Notes: a model not told the origin generated them from the letters alone. 53,202 nt of DNA from Ruminococcaceae bacterium UBA6845 (GCA_002449395.1 DKDP01000039.1:1-53202), one strand, 5' to 3'. Shown: positions 23,634 to 32,064, counted from the stretch's first letter. Made by a program: numbers and translations.

Positions 23634-25373
23634 TCAAACATTTGCCTTCGATTTGTTGTATTCGTCAATTGTCAGAGAATTTTCCGTTTCAACGTGTGAG
23701 AAGAAGAATCTTTCTCTCTCCTCGGAATTGATAACGGTTACAGGCTTGATCTGATTGAGAACAACGCCCTTGGCTCTGAGTGACTCTCTGTAATCCCAAT
23801 AGCTCTTTTCCTTGAGAATAAGAATCTCAGGCTCGCTGAGCATACCCCAGCGTCTGTACTTGAAATACTTTTCGTTAACGCCCTTGAGCTCCTCATCGAG
23901 AATTTCAATCATCTTTCTGCGTGTATCCTCGTCAACCTTTACTTCAGGCTCAACGAACATACAGTAACGGGGCGGCTTTGTGGAATAGTCGGGATAGAAG
24001 CTGAATCCCTTAAAGCCCACTCCTGCTTTTTCCGCTGTCTTTGCGGCGGAGTATTCAACCATCTGAGTAGTGGTCTTTTCGTTAGCAACGTTCATACTGA
24101 GATTCTGCCTGTAAAGAAGCTCAACTCTCGGAGTGTTGTTATACATCTTCGTTACGTGAACAACGTCCTCAATCTTATATCTGTAAAGACCCGAGAAATT
24201 GGAAACAACAAGCTCATAGTCCTTGCCGACCTCAAGCTGATCCATAAGAAGAGGCTTAACATCATCCCTTGCGTGATCCTCACCCTCTTCAATCGGGAGA
24301 AACTCGAAGAAAATACAGTGCGGAAGAAGAACTGAGTCGTTAACGTTAAGCTCAACCGGAGCGGCAAAGAAGCCCTCTGCGGCGGCATAGCCCATATTGT
24401 GAAGAGGAAGATCGCCGATTGATTTACGCAGCTTTTCAACATAAACCTGGAGACTTGAGCCCATCATTCCATAGCCCCAAACGAGTTTCGGCCAGATTCT
24501 CGGAGCGATCGGAGTATCAAAGCCCTTTTCAAACTCTTTCCTGAGCTCGGCAGCTCTCGACGGATTCGGCTTGAACATCTTGGAATACTTAGCACGAAGC
24601 TCGGGAGTACACTTGATATTCGGATTGATAATACCCTTTTCGATATCGTCGCAGAGCATCTCCCAGTTTTCCTCAAGGTAGTCAAACATTGTTGTCAGGA
24701 GAGTGATAACAAGTGATCCGAGGTATGTAACGTTTCTGTTCTCAAGAGCAAAGCGAAGCTGAAGATATGAAGTATCAATAAGCTCCTCGTGCTCGGGGCA
24801 GAGAAGAGAATACGGCGATGTGCAGAAAAATTTTGTGATCGGTTTAAGGTAAGTAAGCGGAACCTGTCCTGCACCGTTGCACTGCTTATTATCATCGAGC
24901 TTATGACCCGAAAGAACAAGCACAAGCGGACCCATCTGGTTCGGCATTCTTATACCCTTATGCTTCTTCAGCCAGTGTGCGGCAACCGCAACGGAAACCG
25001 AGAAGCCGATGCACTGCATCTTCCAAAGGTCGTTGACGCCTTTCGGAAGAATCTTCGGCTTACCGACAGAACCCGAGGAAGAACAGTATCTCATATTCTT
25101 GCCCGAGAACATAATTCTGTCCTCTTTATTATTTATCATTCTGTCAACATACGGCTCATAATCGGCATAGGTTGAAAGAGGAACAATTCTCTGATAGTCC
25201 TCAATCGACTTGACATCGCCGAGATGAAGTTTTTTACCGAGTTCACAGTTTTTGTTTCTTCTGACGATCTTCTTGAGAACGCTCCTCTGCGCTTTCATAG
25301 GATCTTTTGTGAAGTGATTTATCTCCCAAAGAGAAACATCTCCGAGGAAAATACCGAAATCTGAAAAAGGCAT
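23634..25373 (-). CDS. GH3-family acyl-adenylate/acyl-amido synthetase
   Basis: 579 aa. It resembles plant GH3 auxin/jasmonate-amido synthetases, which adenylate a carboxylic acid with ATP and transfer it to an amino acid. The three ATP motifs are visible: CSSSGSVGKPK (residues 97-107), NMGYAAAEGFFAAPVELN (motif II) and LYRYKIEDVVHV (motif III). There is no signal peptide, so it is cytoplasmic. Bacterial substrates are mostly unknown. GGGAGGTC lies upstream of the ATG. It is the first gene of an operon with the LCAT-like hydrolase and BioY, behind a leader of about 340 nt that carries palindromic repeats. Confidence 0.9.
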   Translation of the reverse strand: MPFSDFGIFLGDVSLWEINHFTKDPMKAQRSVLKKIVRRNKNCELGKKLHLGDVKSIEDYQRIVPLSTYADYEPYVDRMINNKEDRIMFSGKNMRYCSSSGSVGKPKILPKGVNDLWKMQCIGFSVSVAVAAHWLKKHKGIRMPNQMGPLVLVLSGHKLDDNKQCNGAGQVPLTYLKPITKFFCTSPYSLLCPEHEELIDTSYLQLRFALENRNVTYLGSLVITLLTTMFDYLEENWEMLCDDIEKGIINPNIKCTPELRAKYSKMFKPNPSRAAELRKEFEKGFDTPIAPRIWPKLVWGYGMMGSSLQVYVEKLRKSIGDLPLHNMGYAAAEGFFAAPVELNVNDSVLLPHCIFFEFLPIEEGEDHARDDVKPLLMDQLEVGKDYELVVSNFSGLYRYKIEDVVHVTKMYNNTPRVELLYRQNLSMNVANEKTTTQMVEYSAAKTAEKAGVGFKGFSFYPDYSTKPPRYCMFVEPEVKVDEDTRRKMIEILDEELKGVNEKYFKYRRWGMLSEPEILILKEKSYWDYRESLRAKGVVLNQIKPVTVINSEERERFFFSHVETENSLTIDEYNKSKANV

Positions 25374-25493
25374 TTCGTTCGACCTCCCGCTGTTTTTTAT
25401 TATTCTTCACGGAAATTGCGGCACAATGTTCAATCTAAAATAAAGGGACAATCCATAAATTTAAGGGTCTCCGTCAACTGCTGATCTCTATCA

Positions 25494-25625
25494 GCCTCCC
25501 CTGATTGTTAGGGGAGGTGACTTCGGCGGTTTGCGCCGAAGCCGGAGGGGTTAAACATAGCTCATTTATATTTCAAATCCCCACCACCGCAAGCGGTCCC
25601 CCTCCCCTTGCTTCAAGGGGAGGCT
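25494..25625. repeat. Palindromic repeat pair 1 (in the GH3 leader)
   Basis: Two units in opposite orientation. Unit 25494-25552 (minus) has hairpins CCTCCCCT / AGGGGAGG (25495-25502, 25510-25517) and CTTCGGCG / CGCCGAAG (25521-25528, 25534-25541), then GGAGGGGTT. Unit 25577-25625 (plus) is a variant with ACCGC / GCGGT and CTCCCCTTG / CAAGGGGAG. Related units occur at 30481, 32163 and 37551. Apart from these and the promoter at 25721, the 394-bp gap 25374-25767 holds nothing I recognise. Confidence 0.8.
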
Positions 25626-25720
25626 CCTATCTTTATTGTCTCAATAGGAAGACATAAAAGCTCTTGGTTATTGATAATAAATCAAACGATGTGCTCAACT
25701 TTCCGTGGAATATATTTATT

Positions 25721-25749
25721 ATTCTATATCATAATTGTACCGATGTCAA
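25721..25749 (-). promoter_or_regulatory. Promoter of the GH3 / LCAT-like / bioY operon
   Basis: The minus strand reads TTGACA (25744-25749), a 17-nt spacer and TAGAAT (25721-25726), lying 18 bp past the proC stop. Transcription from here gives a leader of about 340 nt before the GH3 ATG. Confidence 0.7.
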
Positions 25750-25767
25750 TAAACCGGTCAAATACAA

Positions 25768-26556
25768 TTACATCTTCTTTGTCTTTTCGTAAGCCGCAAT
25801 AACGGCATTCATTGCATTTGAACGGAAAGCTCCGTCCTCAAGAGCTTTGACTCCCGCAATCGTTGTTCCTCCGGGACTGCAAACCTCATCCTTGAGCTTA
25901 CCGGGGTGCTTGCCGCTCTCAATAACAGCCTTTGCGGAGCCGAGCACGGTCTCTGCGGCATAAAGCATTGCCTTATCCCTCGGAAGTCCGCAGCTTACTG
26001 CACCGTCGGCAAGAGCCTCAATAAACATATATACAAACGCAGGACCGCAGCCTGAAATCGCACAGCCGGCGTCAATTAATTTCTCATCAATCCAGTCAAC
26101 AATACCGGCGCATTTCATTATTTTATTGAAGCAATCAACATTTTCGTCGGTAACGTTATATCGGCTTGCAAGAACAACGCCCTCGCCGACCGAGACAGGC
26201 ATATTCGGCATAATTCTGATAATCGACCTTGCCGAAGAAAGCTCTTTGATTTTTTCAATTGCAACGCCTGCCGCCATAGACACAAGAACGCAGTCATCAC
26301 GCTTTGAAAGGATCTCGTTTATCTCGGCAAAAGCCTTGTTGATAACCTGAGGCTTAACGCCCATAAAAATAAAATCACATTCAGCCGCAATGCTTTTACT
26401 GTCGGAAATATTTACTCCGAGTTCCTCTGAAAGCGCCGCAGTTTTCTCGGCAAAATGGTCACAAATATAAATTGTATCCGCAAATCCTGCCTTTGCCGCC
26501 GCCTTAACCAGTGCGCCGCCCATATTTCCGCATCCGATAAAACCGATTTTAGGCAT
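25768..26556 (-). CDS. proC: Pyrroline-5-carboxylate reductase
   Basis: Last step of proline synthesis: reduces pyrroline-5-carboxylate with NAD(P)H. 262 aa. The N-terminal Rossmann motif is IGFIGCGNMGGALVKAA. The C-terminal dimer domain has the ProC signature DEVCSPGGTTIAGVKALEDG, and the middle block SGCGPAFVYMFIEALADGAV is typical. TAAGGAGG precedes the ATG. It lies 12 bp after proA, completing proB-proA-proC. Confidence 0.97.
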   Translation of the reverse strand: MPKIGFIGCGNMGGALVKAAAKAGFADTIYICDHFAEKTAALSEELGVNISDSKSIAAECDFIFMGVKPQVINKAFAEINEILSKRDDCVLVSMAAGVAIEKIKELSSARSIIRIMPNMPVSVGEGVVLASRYNVTDENVDCFNKIMKCAGIVDWIDEKLIDAGCAISGCGPAFVYMFIEALADGAVSCGLPRDKAMLYAAETVLGSAKAVIESGKHPGKLKDEVCSPGGTTIAGVKALEDGAFRSNAMNAVIAAYEKTKKM

Positions 26557-26568
26557 TATAATTCCTCC

Positions 26569-27816
26569 TTACCTGATCTGTCCGTTACCCTTGACTATAT
26601 ATTTATAGGTTGTCAGCTCGCAAAGACCCATCGGTCCTCTTGCGTGGAGCTTCTGCGTTGAAATTCCCATTTCACAGCCGAGTCCGAAGCATCCCCCGTC
26701 CGTAAAGCGTGTGCTTGCATTGACGTAAACCGCCGCCGAATCAACGTCACGGCAGAACTCTGCGGCGTGAGCATCGTTATTTGTTATGATTGCGTCACTG
26801 TGCTGAGTCGAATGCTCGGCAATATGCTTAACGGCGTCCTCAACGCTGTCAACAATTCCGACAGCCAGAATATAATTAAGAAACTCCGTATCAAAATCTT
26901 TCTCCCCCGCCTTTGTTCCGTCGATAATCTTTGCCGCTCTTTCATCAAGTCGAAGCTCAACGGGATTAACTTCCCTGTCGTCAACAAGACACTTTTTCAG
27001 CATCGGGAGAAATTTGTCCGCTATCTTACTGTTAACAAGCAATACCTCCTCAGCGTTACATACCGACGGTCTGCTTGTCTTTGCGTTTTCAATAATATTG
27101 AGAGCCATTTCGAGATCGGCATCATCGTCAACATAAACGTGACAAATGCCTGTGCCCGTCTGTATAACGGGAACGGTTGCATTTTCAACGCAAGCCTTGA
27201 TAAGACCCGCACCGCCTCTCGGGATAAGGAGATCAATATATCCGTCGGCTGTCATAAGCTCATTTGAGCTCTGACGGCTTGTATCCTGAACCATATTTAT
27301 GAAATTCTCACAAAAGCCGAGCTTTTTCAGTCCGTCTCTGAGTGCGTTAACTATCGCATTCGCCGAACGGAATGCCTCTTTTCCGCCTCTGAGGACGCAG
27401 ACATTGCCGCTTTTGAGCGCAAGGGCCGCCGCATCGGACGACACATTCGGTCTGCTCTCATAGATTATTGCGACAACACCCATAGGAACCGCTGTTTTCT
27501 CAACAACAAGTCCGTTTTCAAGCTCAACCCTGTCAAGAATCTTTCCGACCGGATCGGGTAATTTAACAACATCCCTGATGCCGTCTGCCATACCCTTTAT
27601 TCTGCTTTCGTCAAGACTTAAGCGGTCAATCATAACATCCGTGATCTTGCCTCTTGCCGCCTCAACGTCATTTTTATTTTCTTCAAGAATCGCTCCGCAG
27701 TTCTCCTCCAGAGCGTCCGCCATCGCCAGCAATGCGTTATTTTTATCGTCCGAGCTGAGCTTTGCAAGCTCGCTTTTTGCCGCCTTTGCCTGCTTCAATA
27801 TATCAAGAGTTGTCAT
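26569..27816 (-). CDS. proA: Gamma-glutamyl phosphate reductase
   Basis: Reduces gamma-glutamyl phosphate to glutamate 5-semialdehyde with NADPH in proline synthesis. 415 aa, an aldehyde-dehydrogenase fold. Signatures are VPMGVVAIIYESRPNVSSDA, LALKSGNVCVLRGGKEAFRS, the active-site Cys block TSRPSVCNAEEVLLVN, and the terminal GCEMGISTQKLHARGPMGL. The ATG at 27814-27816 has AGGTGAT upstream; the ORF extension to 27903 overlaps proB and was dropped. It starts 7 nt after the proB stop. Confidence 0.97.
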   Translation of the reverse strand: MTTLDILKQAKAAKSELAKLSSDDKNNALLAMADALEENCGAILEENKNDVEAARGKITDVMIDRLSLDESRIKGMADGIRDVVKLPDPVGKILDRVELENGLVVEKTAVPMGVVAIIYESRPNVSSDAAALALKSGNVCVLRGGKEAFRSANAIVNALRDGLKKLGFCENFINMVQDTSRQSSNELMTADGYIDLLIPRGGAGLIKACVENATVPVIQTGTGICHVYVDDDADLEMALNIIENAKTSRPSVCNAEEVLLVNSKIADKFLPMLKKCLVDDREVNPVELRLDERAAKIIDGTKAGEKDFDTEFLNYILAVGIVDSVEDAVKHIAEHSTQHSDAIITNNDAHAAEFCRDVDSAAVYVNASTRFTDGGCFGLGCEMGISTQKLHARGPMGLCELTTYKYIVKGNGQIR

Positions 27817-27823
27817 AATATCA

Positions 27824-28588
27824 TCACCTTTTAATAAACCTTGTTCCGACTGCCTTACCCTCAACAATGTCGTAAAGGACATCGGGATTCTCACCGTTTG
27901 CAATCACCATATCGCAGTTGTTTTCGGTGCAAATCTGAGCGGCATTGAGCTTGGTTCTCATTCCGCCCGTACCGAGGCTTGATCCCTCACCGCCGCCGAG
28001 GGCAAGAATATCATCATTAATTTCCGAAACAACGGAAATCAGCTTTGCATCGGGATCGCTGTGAGGATCGGCGGTAAAAAGTCCGTCAATATCCGAAAGC
28101 AAAATCAGGAGATCCGCATTGACATTGACCGCAACCATCGCCGAGAGTGTGTCATTGTCGCCAACCTTTATCTCTTCCGTTGCAACCGTATCGTTTTCGT
28201 TTATAATCGGAAGCGCCTTAAATTCAAGCAGCTTATCCATTGTGTTTTTGAAATTGATGTGTCTTTCCTCATTTTCAAAATCCGAGCCTGTCATAAGGAG
28301 CTGAGCGACCGTATGATTGTACTCCGAAAAGAGCTTGTCATACGTATACATAAGCTCGCACTGACCGACGGCAGCCGCAGCCTGCTTTGCCGCAACGTCA
28401 CGAGGTCGTTCGCTTAACTGGAGTTTTCCTGCGCCCATACCGATAGCGCCCGAAGTGACAAGTATAATATCGTTTCCCGCATTTTTGAGATCGCTCATAA
28501 CCTTGCAGAGCTCCTCAACACGTCTTATATTTATAAGACCGCTCGGATGCGCAAGCGTTGATGTGCCGACCTTTACAACAATTCTCAT
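27824..28588 (-). CDS. proB: Glutamate 5-kinase (short form without PUA domain)
   Basis: Phosphorylates glutamate for proline synthesis. 254 aa, containing only the amino-acid-kinase domain; the C-terminal PUA domain of the E. coli enzyme is absent, as in a number of other bacteria. Motifs are VVKVGTSTLAHPSG, VTSGAIGMGAGKL, PIINENDTVATEEIKVGDND (substrate and feedback-inhibitor region) and GTGGMRTKLNAAQI. GGAGG lies upstream. First gene of proBAC behind the promoter at 28634-28662. Confidence 0.96.
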   Translation of the reverse strand: MRIVVKVGTSTLAHPSGLINIRRVEELCKVMSDLKNAGNDIILVTSGAIGMGAGKLQLSERPRDVAAKQAAAAVGQCELMYTYDKLFSEYNHTVAQLLMTGSDFENEERHINFKNTMDKLLEFKALPIINENDTVATEEIKVGDNDTLSAMVAVNVNADLLILLSDIDGLFTADPHSDPDAKLISVVSEINDDILALGGGEGSSLGTGGMRTKLNAAQICTENNCDMVIANGENPDVLYDIVEGKAVGTRFIKR

Positions 28589-28633
28589 GCCGTAAACCTC
28601 CGTTAAGCAATTAAATGAATATATAATCAGTTT

Positions 28634-28662
28634 ATTTTATCACACTTCTTTGCGATATGCAA
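28634..28662 (-). promoter_or_regulatory. proBAC promoter
   Basis: The minus strand reads TTGCAT (28657-28662), a 17-nt spacer and TAAAAT (28634-28639), directly behind the terminator of the preceding small gene. The leader is about 40 nt. Confidence 0.7.
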
Positions 28663-28663
28663 G

Positions 28664-28695
28664 AAAAAACACACTTGAAATTTAATCAAGTGTGT
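28664..28695 (-). terminator. Terminator after the small cysteine protein gene
   Basis: Minus-strand hairpin ACACACTTGA / TCAAGTGTGT (10 bp, 7-nt loop), followed by TTTTTTCTTG. It overlaps the last base of the stop codon at 28695-28697. Confidence 0.85.
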
Positions 28696-28874
28696 CAATT
28701 CTGCTTCCTGACAATTTTGTATTCGTCGTATGGGTCATAATAGGGGCAATTATAGAAAGATGCGCTGACGAATTTCATATACTCGTCCTCATCAAGCTCC
28801 ATTTCACAATAATAGGTTTCGCTCTCCTCATCATAGACGAAGTTGTTGCAATCCTCACAATTTGTAACTTTCAT
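28695..28874 (-). CDS. Small cysteine-containing acidic protein (DUF6472-like)
   Basis: 59 aa, beginning MKVTNCEDCNNFVYDEESET and ending DPYDEYKIVRKQN. Four cysteines (C6, C9, C23, C43) in an acidic, Tyr-rich chain suggest one zinc site. The pattern (CxxC, YDEE, YxC, LDEDEY, CPYY, DEYxIVRKQ) matches my recollection of the clostridial DUF6472 family; its function is unknown. GAGGTG lies upstream of the ATG. It has its own promoter (28892-28920) and terminator, so it is a single-gene unit between sigF and proB. Confidence 0.85.
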   Translation of the reverse strand: MKVTNCEDCNNFVYDEESETYYCEMELDEDEYMKFVSASFYNCPYYDPYDEYKIVRKQN

Positions 28875-28891
28875 ATCAACACCTCAAAAAT

Positions 28892-28920
28892 ATAATAAGC
28901 TATTTTTTCGAGAGTGTCAA
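28892..28920 (-). promoter_or_regulatory. Promoter of the DUF6472-like gene
   Basis: The minus strand reads TTGACA (28915-28920), a 17-nt spacer and TATTAT (28892-28897). The -35 box begins 1 bp after the sigF stop codon, so sigF has no separate terminator. Confidence 0.75.
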
Positions 28921-28921
28921 G

Positions 28922-29587
28922 TCACATCAATTTGGATTTCATATATTTAAGAATTTGTTTCTCCCTGCGGCTTACCTGAACCTGTGTCATTCCGAGCTTT
29001 TGCGCCGTTTGAGTTTGCGTCTTACCTGCAAAATAACGTTCCTTTATCAGATTGCGGTCATTTTCACTCAGGCGGTCAATCACCTGGTGAACCGCCAGTT
29101 TTGTTGAAACGCTCTCCTCGTGATCGGGTACGGGTATATCAAACTGCGAATCGCTTTCATCGTCATTTACGGTCAGGCTGATAACGGGCATTGAAGCGGC
29201 TATTGCCTGAGCTGTTTCAAACTCATTATATCCGAGTATCTTGCTCAACTCGCCTACTGTCGGTTCACGGTCATATTTCTTCAAAAACCTATCCCTTTCA
29301 TATGCGATTTTCCTGCCCTTTTCTTTAATCGAGCGGCTGACAGAAACTGTTCCGCCGTCACGAAACAGACGCTTTATCTCTCCGAGAATAACGGGCACAG
29401 CATAGGTTGAAAAAGAAAATCCGAGCTCATCATTAAAATTATCGACAGCCTTTATCAGCCCGACGCATCCCGCCTGAAAAAGATCGTCATATTCTATTCC
29501 CTTTCCGCTGAACCGATGAGCACACGAATGGACAAGTCCGATGTTTTTCTCGATTATCTCATCTCTTCCCGTCTTTGAAAGAATCAT
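28922..29587 (-). CDS. sigF: Forespore sigma factor SigF
   Basis: Sigma-70 family factor that starts forespore transcription during sporulation; 221 aa. Region 2 is NIGLVHSCAHRFSGKGIEYD, then DLFQAGCVGLIKAVDNFNDE and FSFSTYAVPVILGEIKRLFR with DGGTVSVSRSIKEKG. Region 4 is ENDRNLIKERYFAGKTQTQT followed by QVQVSRREKQILKYMKSKL. SigG is close in sequence, but the operon position after spoIIAA and spoIIAB identifies SigF. Its ATG overlaps the spoIIAB stop (ATGA). Confidence 0.96.
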   Translation of the reverse strand: MILSKTGRDEIIEKNIGLVHSCAHRFSGKGIEYDDLFQAGCVGLIKAVDNFNDELGFSFSTYAVPVILGEIKRLFRDGGTVSVSRSIKEKGRKIAYERDRFLKKYDREPTVGELSKILGYNEFETAQAIAASMPVISLTVNDDESDSQFDIPVPDHEESVSTKLAVHQVIDRLSENDRNLIKERYFAGKTQTQTAQKLGMTQVQVSRREKQILKYMKSKLM

Positions 29588-30021
29588 TTGTCCTCACGCC
29601 CACTGATTCTCTTTATCATCGTGACAGTCGTACCTCTGCCCTCCTTTGATCTGACCGAAACCTTATCCATAAAGCTCTCCATAACGGCAAAGCCGAGACC
29701 GGCTCGCTCACCGCCGAGGGTTGTGAAAAGCGGTTCCATCGCCTTTTTTACATCGGGGATTCCTACTCCCCTGTCCCTTACGCTTATTTTCACGGTATTG
29801 TCATCGAACACGGCAGCATATATGTAGATCTTCCCGACACAGTCCGGATAGGCGTGCACAATGCAGTTTGTAACCGCCTCGCTGACCGCCGTTTTAATGT
29901 CCGTTATTTCATCCACCGTCGGGTCAAGCTGAGCCGCAAACGCCGCAACCGTTGATCGTGAAAAAGCCTCGTTGATTGATCTTGAATCAATCGTCATTCT
30001 GAAATCATTTTTTGCTTTCAT
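29584..30021 (-). CDS. spoIIAB: Anti-sigma F factor and SpoIIAA kinase SpoIIAB
   Basis: Binds and silences SigF and phosphorylates SpoIIAA; 145 aa, GHKL ATPase fold. Motifs are AVSEAVTNCIVHAYP (N box), VRDRGVGIP (G1) and GGERAGLGFAVMESFMD (G2). I chose the ATG at 30019-30021 because GGGAGG sits 9 nt upstream; the ATG at 30028-30030 directly abuts that RBS. It overlaps the 3' end of spoIIAA by 17 nt and sigF by 4 nt. Confidence 0.96.
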   Translation of the reverse strand: MKAKNDFRMTIDSRSINEAFSRSTVAAFAAQLDPTVDEITDIKTAVSEAVTNCIVHAYPDCVGKIYIYAAVFDDNTVKISVRDRGVGIPDVKKAMEPLFTTLGGERAGLGFAVMESFMDKVSVRSKEGRGTTVTMIKRISGREDK

Positions 30022-30343
30022 CGGAAACATCCTCCCTTTTGCTTATTTTCGCAATTTTTTCAAGCCCTGCAAGCCGCATAACTCTGTATGTCTGCGGTGA
30101 CAGATTCGACACAATTATTCTGCCGCCAAACGGCGACATCATTCTGACCCTGCCCATAACAAGTCCGACTCCCGACGAGTCCATAAATGTAACATCGCCG
30201 TAATCGAGCTTCAGAACCTTCGGTTTGTATGTCTGAATGGCTTCGTCGATTTCCATTCTCAGCGCCGATGCAGTATGATGATCAATTTCTCCCTCGAGAA
30301 AGGCTGTCACCCTCTGCTCGGTAGCTATAATTTTCACAGGCAT
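30005..30343 (-). CDS. spoIIAA: Anti-anti-sigma F factor SpoIIAA
   Basis: 112-aa STAS-domain protein that releases SigF from SpoIIAB when unphosphorylated. The phosphorylated serine lies in TFMDSSGVGLVMGR. The N-terminal EGEIDHHTASALRMEID strand-helix is typical. The ATG at 30341-30343 has GGGGG upstream; the extension to 30403 was dropped. First gene of the operon. A SigH promoter would be expected upstream, but I could not identify one with confidence. Confidence 0.96.
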   Translation of the reverse strand: MPVKIIATEQRVTAFLEGEIDHHTASALRMEIDEAIQTYKPKVLKLDYGDVTFMDSSGVGLVMGRVRMMSPFGGRIIVSNLSPQTYRVMRLAGLEKIAKISKREDVSDESKK

Positions 30344-30450
30344 AGAAATACCCCCTTTTATATTGCTGTGTTTGAAATATATGTTATGTTGCTTCCGACA
30401 CATATAAATTCTTGCCTTCCTTTTTTAGAGAGGTGTTGAGCGGATCGAAA

Positions 30451-30606
30451 CGGAGGGGTTAAAATTTGATGAGACCTCACTCCCTCAGTCAGCTTCGCTG
30501 ACAGCTCCCCCGGAGGAGGAGCCCACGCTTAAAGCATTTTTTTCTGACTTTTTACAAAACCCCTCAGTCACGGGAGAACCGTGACAGCTCCCCTAAAGGG
30601 GCGCCC
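30451..30606 (+). repeat. Palindromic repeat cluster 2 (between folC and spoIIAA)
   Basis: A GGAGGGGTT remnant at 30452-30460 is followed by unit 30481-30524 (TCCCTCAGTCAGC, TTCG, GCTGACAGCTCCC). Unit 30556-30606 follows (CAAAACCCCTCAGTCACGG, then CCGTGACAGCTCCCCTAAAG, GGGCGCC). Both units are plus-oriented. Together with the folC terminator these occupy the 449-bp gap 30344-30792; the rest is AT-rich with nothing recognised. Confidence 0.8.
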
Positions 30607-30698
30607 ACAACGTTTTTCAGCCATTAATAAATCCGATGATAATTTGAAAAGTCAAGGAAATTACAGTCGTAACGAAACTGTACATATCAAATTACATT

Positions 30699-30734
30699 AA
30701 AAAACAATCCCTTACCGAATATGATAAGGGATTG
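30699..30734 (-). terminator. folC terminator
   Basis: Minus-strand stem CAATCCCTTA / TAAGGGATTG (10 bp, 10-nt loop) followed by TTTTTTAATG, 59 bp past the folC stop. Confidence 0.85.
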
Positions 30735-30792
30735 TCCGAAAATATTATGTTGAATTATGGTCAAAAAAATAATTTCTTTTTGTAAACAGGTG

Positions 30793-32064
30793 TCACTTAA
30801 GGAATCTTTTAACATCCGACGCAAGATAAAGTGAACCGCAGACGAGAACAACATCGTCATCCTTGGCTTTTTTCAGAGCCTTGTTAAAAGCCTTTTCGGG
30901 ATTCGGCTCCGGGCGAACTTTTTTGCAATACTGCTTTGCTTCCTTAGCCAGCGACCTTGCGTCAAGACTTCTCGGATTAGACGCCTCAGTTGTATAAATA
31001 CGTTCGCACAACGGAGCAAGCCTTTTAACCGCATAGCTGTAATCCTTATCTTTCATCATTCCGAAAACAGCAATAATTTTTTTATTCACGCAGAACTTAA
31101 CAAGCGAATTGCAAAGTGCGTCAACGCCCTCGGCATTGTGACCGCCGTCAATAATTGTCAACGGTGATCGGGACACAATCTCGGTTCTGGCAGGAACTCT
31201 TACTTTTGAAATACCGTCAATCAGACTCTTGTATGTAATGTTCCAACCGTTCTGCTTCAGAACATTTATCGCCGCAACCGCCGTAGCAAAATTATAAAGC
31301 TGATGCTTGCCCGTCAGCGGAATTTTGAATGTACAGCCCGCATAAATAATCGTCGAACCGTCAATCTCCTCACGAACAAGGCGAATTTTGCTCAGCTCGT
31401 GCGGATAGTATTTACAGTTCTTTTCCTTTGCCTTGTCCTTGATGAAGCGTTCAACGGCAAAATCAGGCTGAGGATAGCCAACAACATTGCCGCCCTCTTT
31501 GAATATACCGCACTTGTGCTCGGCAATTTTCAAAAGGGTGTCGCCGAGAATATTCGTATGGTCAAGGGAAATCGAAGTTATGACGCTGACCTCGGATTTT
31601 TTTATTATATTGGTCGAGTCAAGCAAACCGCCGAGGCCGACCTCCAAAACAACAATATCACACTTCTGCCTAAGGAAATACAAGAAAGCTGTTACTGTGA
31701 TTATTTCAAACTCGGTAGGCTCAATGCCTTTTTTTGAAAGCTCTTCAACAACAGGCTTAACCTCGGAAATAATTTTTGTAAGCTCATCCTGAGGGATCAT
31801 TTCTCCGTTTATCTGTATTCTCTCACGAAAATCGACAACAAACGGCGAAGTGAACAGACCGACCTTGTAGCCGCTCTCCTTGAGGACGGAAGCAATCATA
31901 TGACACGTTGAACCCTTGCCGTTAGTACCTGCGACGTGAACATATTTAAGTCCATCCTGCGGATTGTCAAACGCATTGCAAAGCGCCTCAATCCGCTCCA
32001 TACCGGGACGACTGCCGAATTTATCCCTTGAATGTATAAAGTTCAATGCTTCGTTGTAATTCAT
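30793..32064 (-). CDS. folC: Folylpolyglutamate synthase / dihydrofolate synthase
   Basis: Adds glutamate to folates (and possibly to dihydropteroate); 423 aa, the usual length. Mur-ligase-like fold with the P-loop HVAGTNGKGSTCHMIASVL, the conserved FTSPFVVDFRERIQING, the SISLDHTNILGDTLLKIAEH block, and the C-terminal domain (TIIDGGHNAEGVDALCNSLV). GAAGAGTGAT lies before the ATG. It is monocistronic between two repeat-bearing gaps. Confidence 0.95.
   Translation of the reverse strand: MNYNEALNFIHSRDKFGSRPGMERIEALCNAFDNPQDGLKYVHVAGTNGKGSTCHMIASVLKESGYKVGLFTSPFVVDFRERIQINGEMIPQDELTKIISEVKPVVEELSKKGIEPTEFEIITVTAFLYFLRQKCDIVVLEVGLGGLLDSTNIIKKSEVSVITSISLDHTNILGDTLLKIAEHKCGIFKEGGNVVGYPQPDFAVERFIKDKAKEKNCKYYPHELSKIRLVREEIDGSTIIYAGCTFKIPLTGKHQLYNFATAVAAINVLKQNGWNITYKSLIDGISKVRVPARTEIVSRSPLTIIDGGHNAEGVDALCNSLVKFCVNKKIIAVFGMMKDKDYSYAVKRLAPLCERIYTTEASNPRSLDARSLAKEAKQYCKKVRPEPNPEKAFNKALKKAKDDDVVLVCGSLYLASDVKRFLK

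Noticed and set aside
25374..25767. Biotin-responsive BirA operator before the GH3-bioY operon
   Set aside because: No inverted TTGTTAACC-type site was visible; the inverted repeats there belong to the dispersed repeat family.
30344..30420. SigH promoter before spoIIAA
   Set aside because: Expected from known biology, but no sequence with correct AGGA and GAAT spacing was found, so none is claimed.
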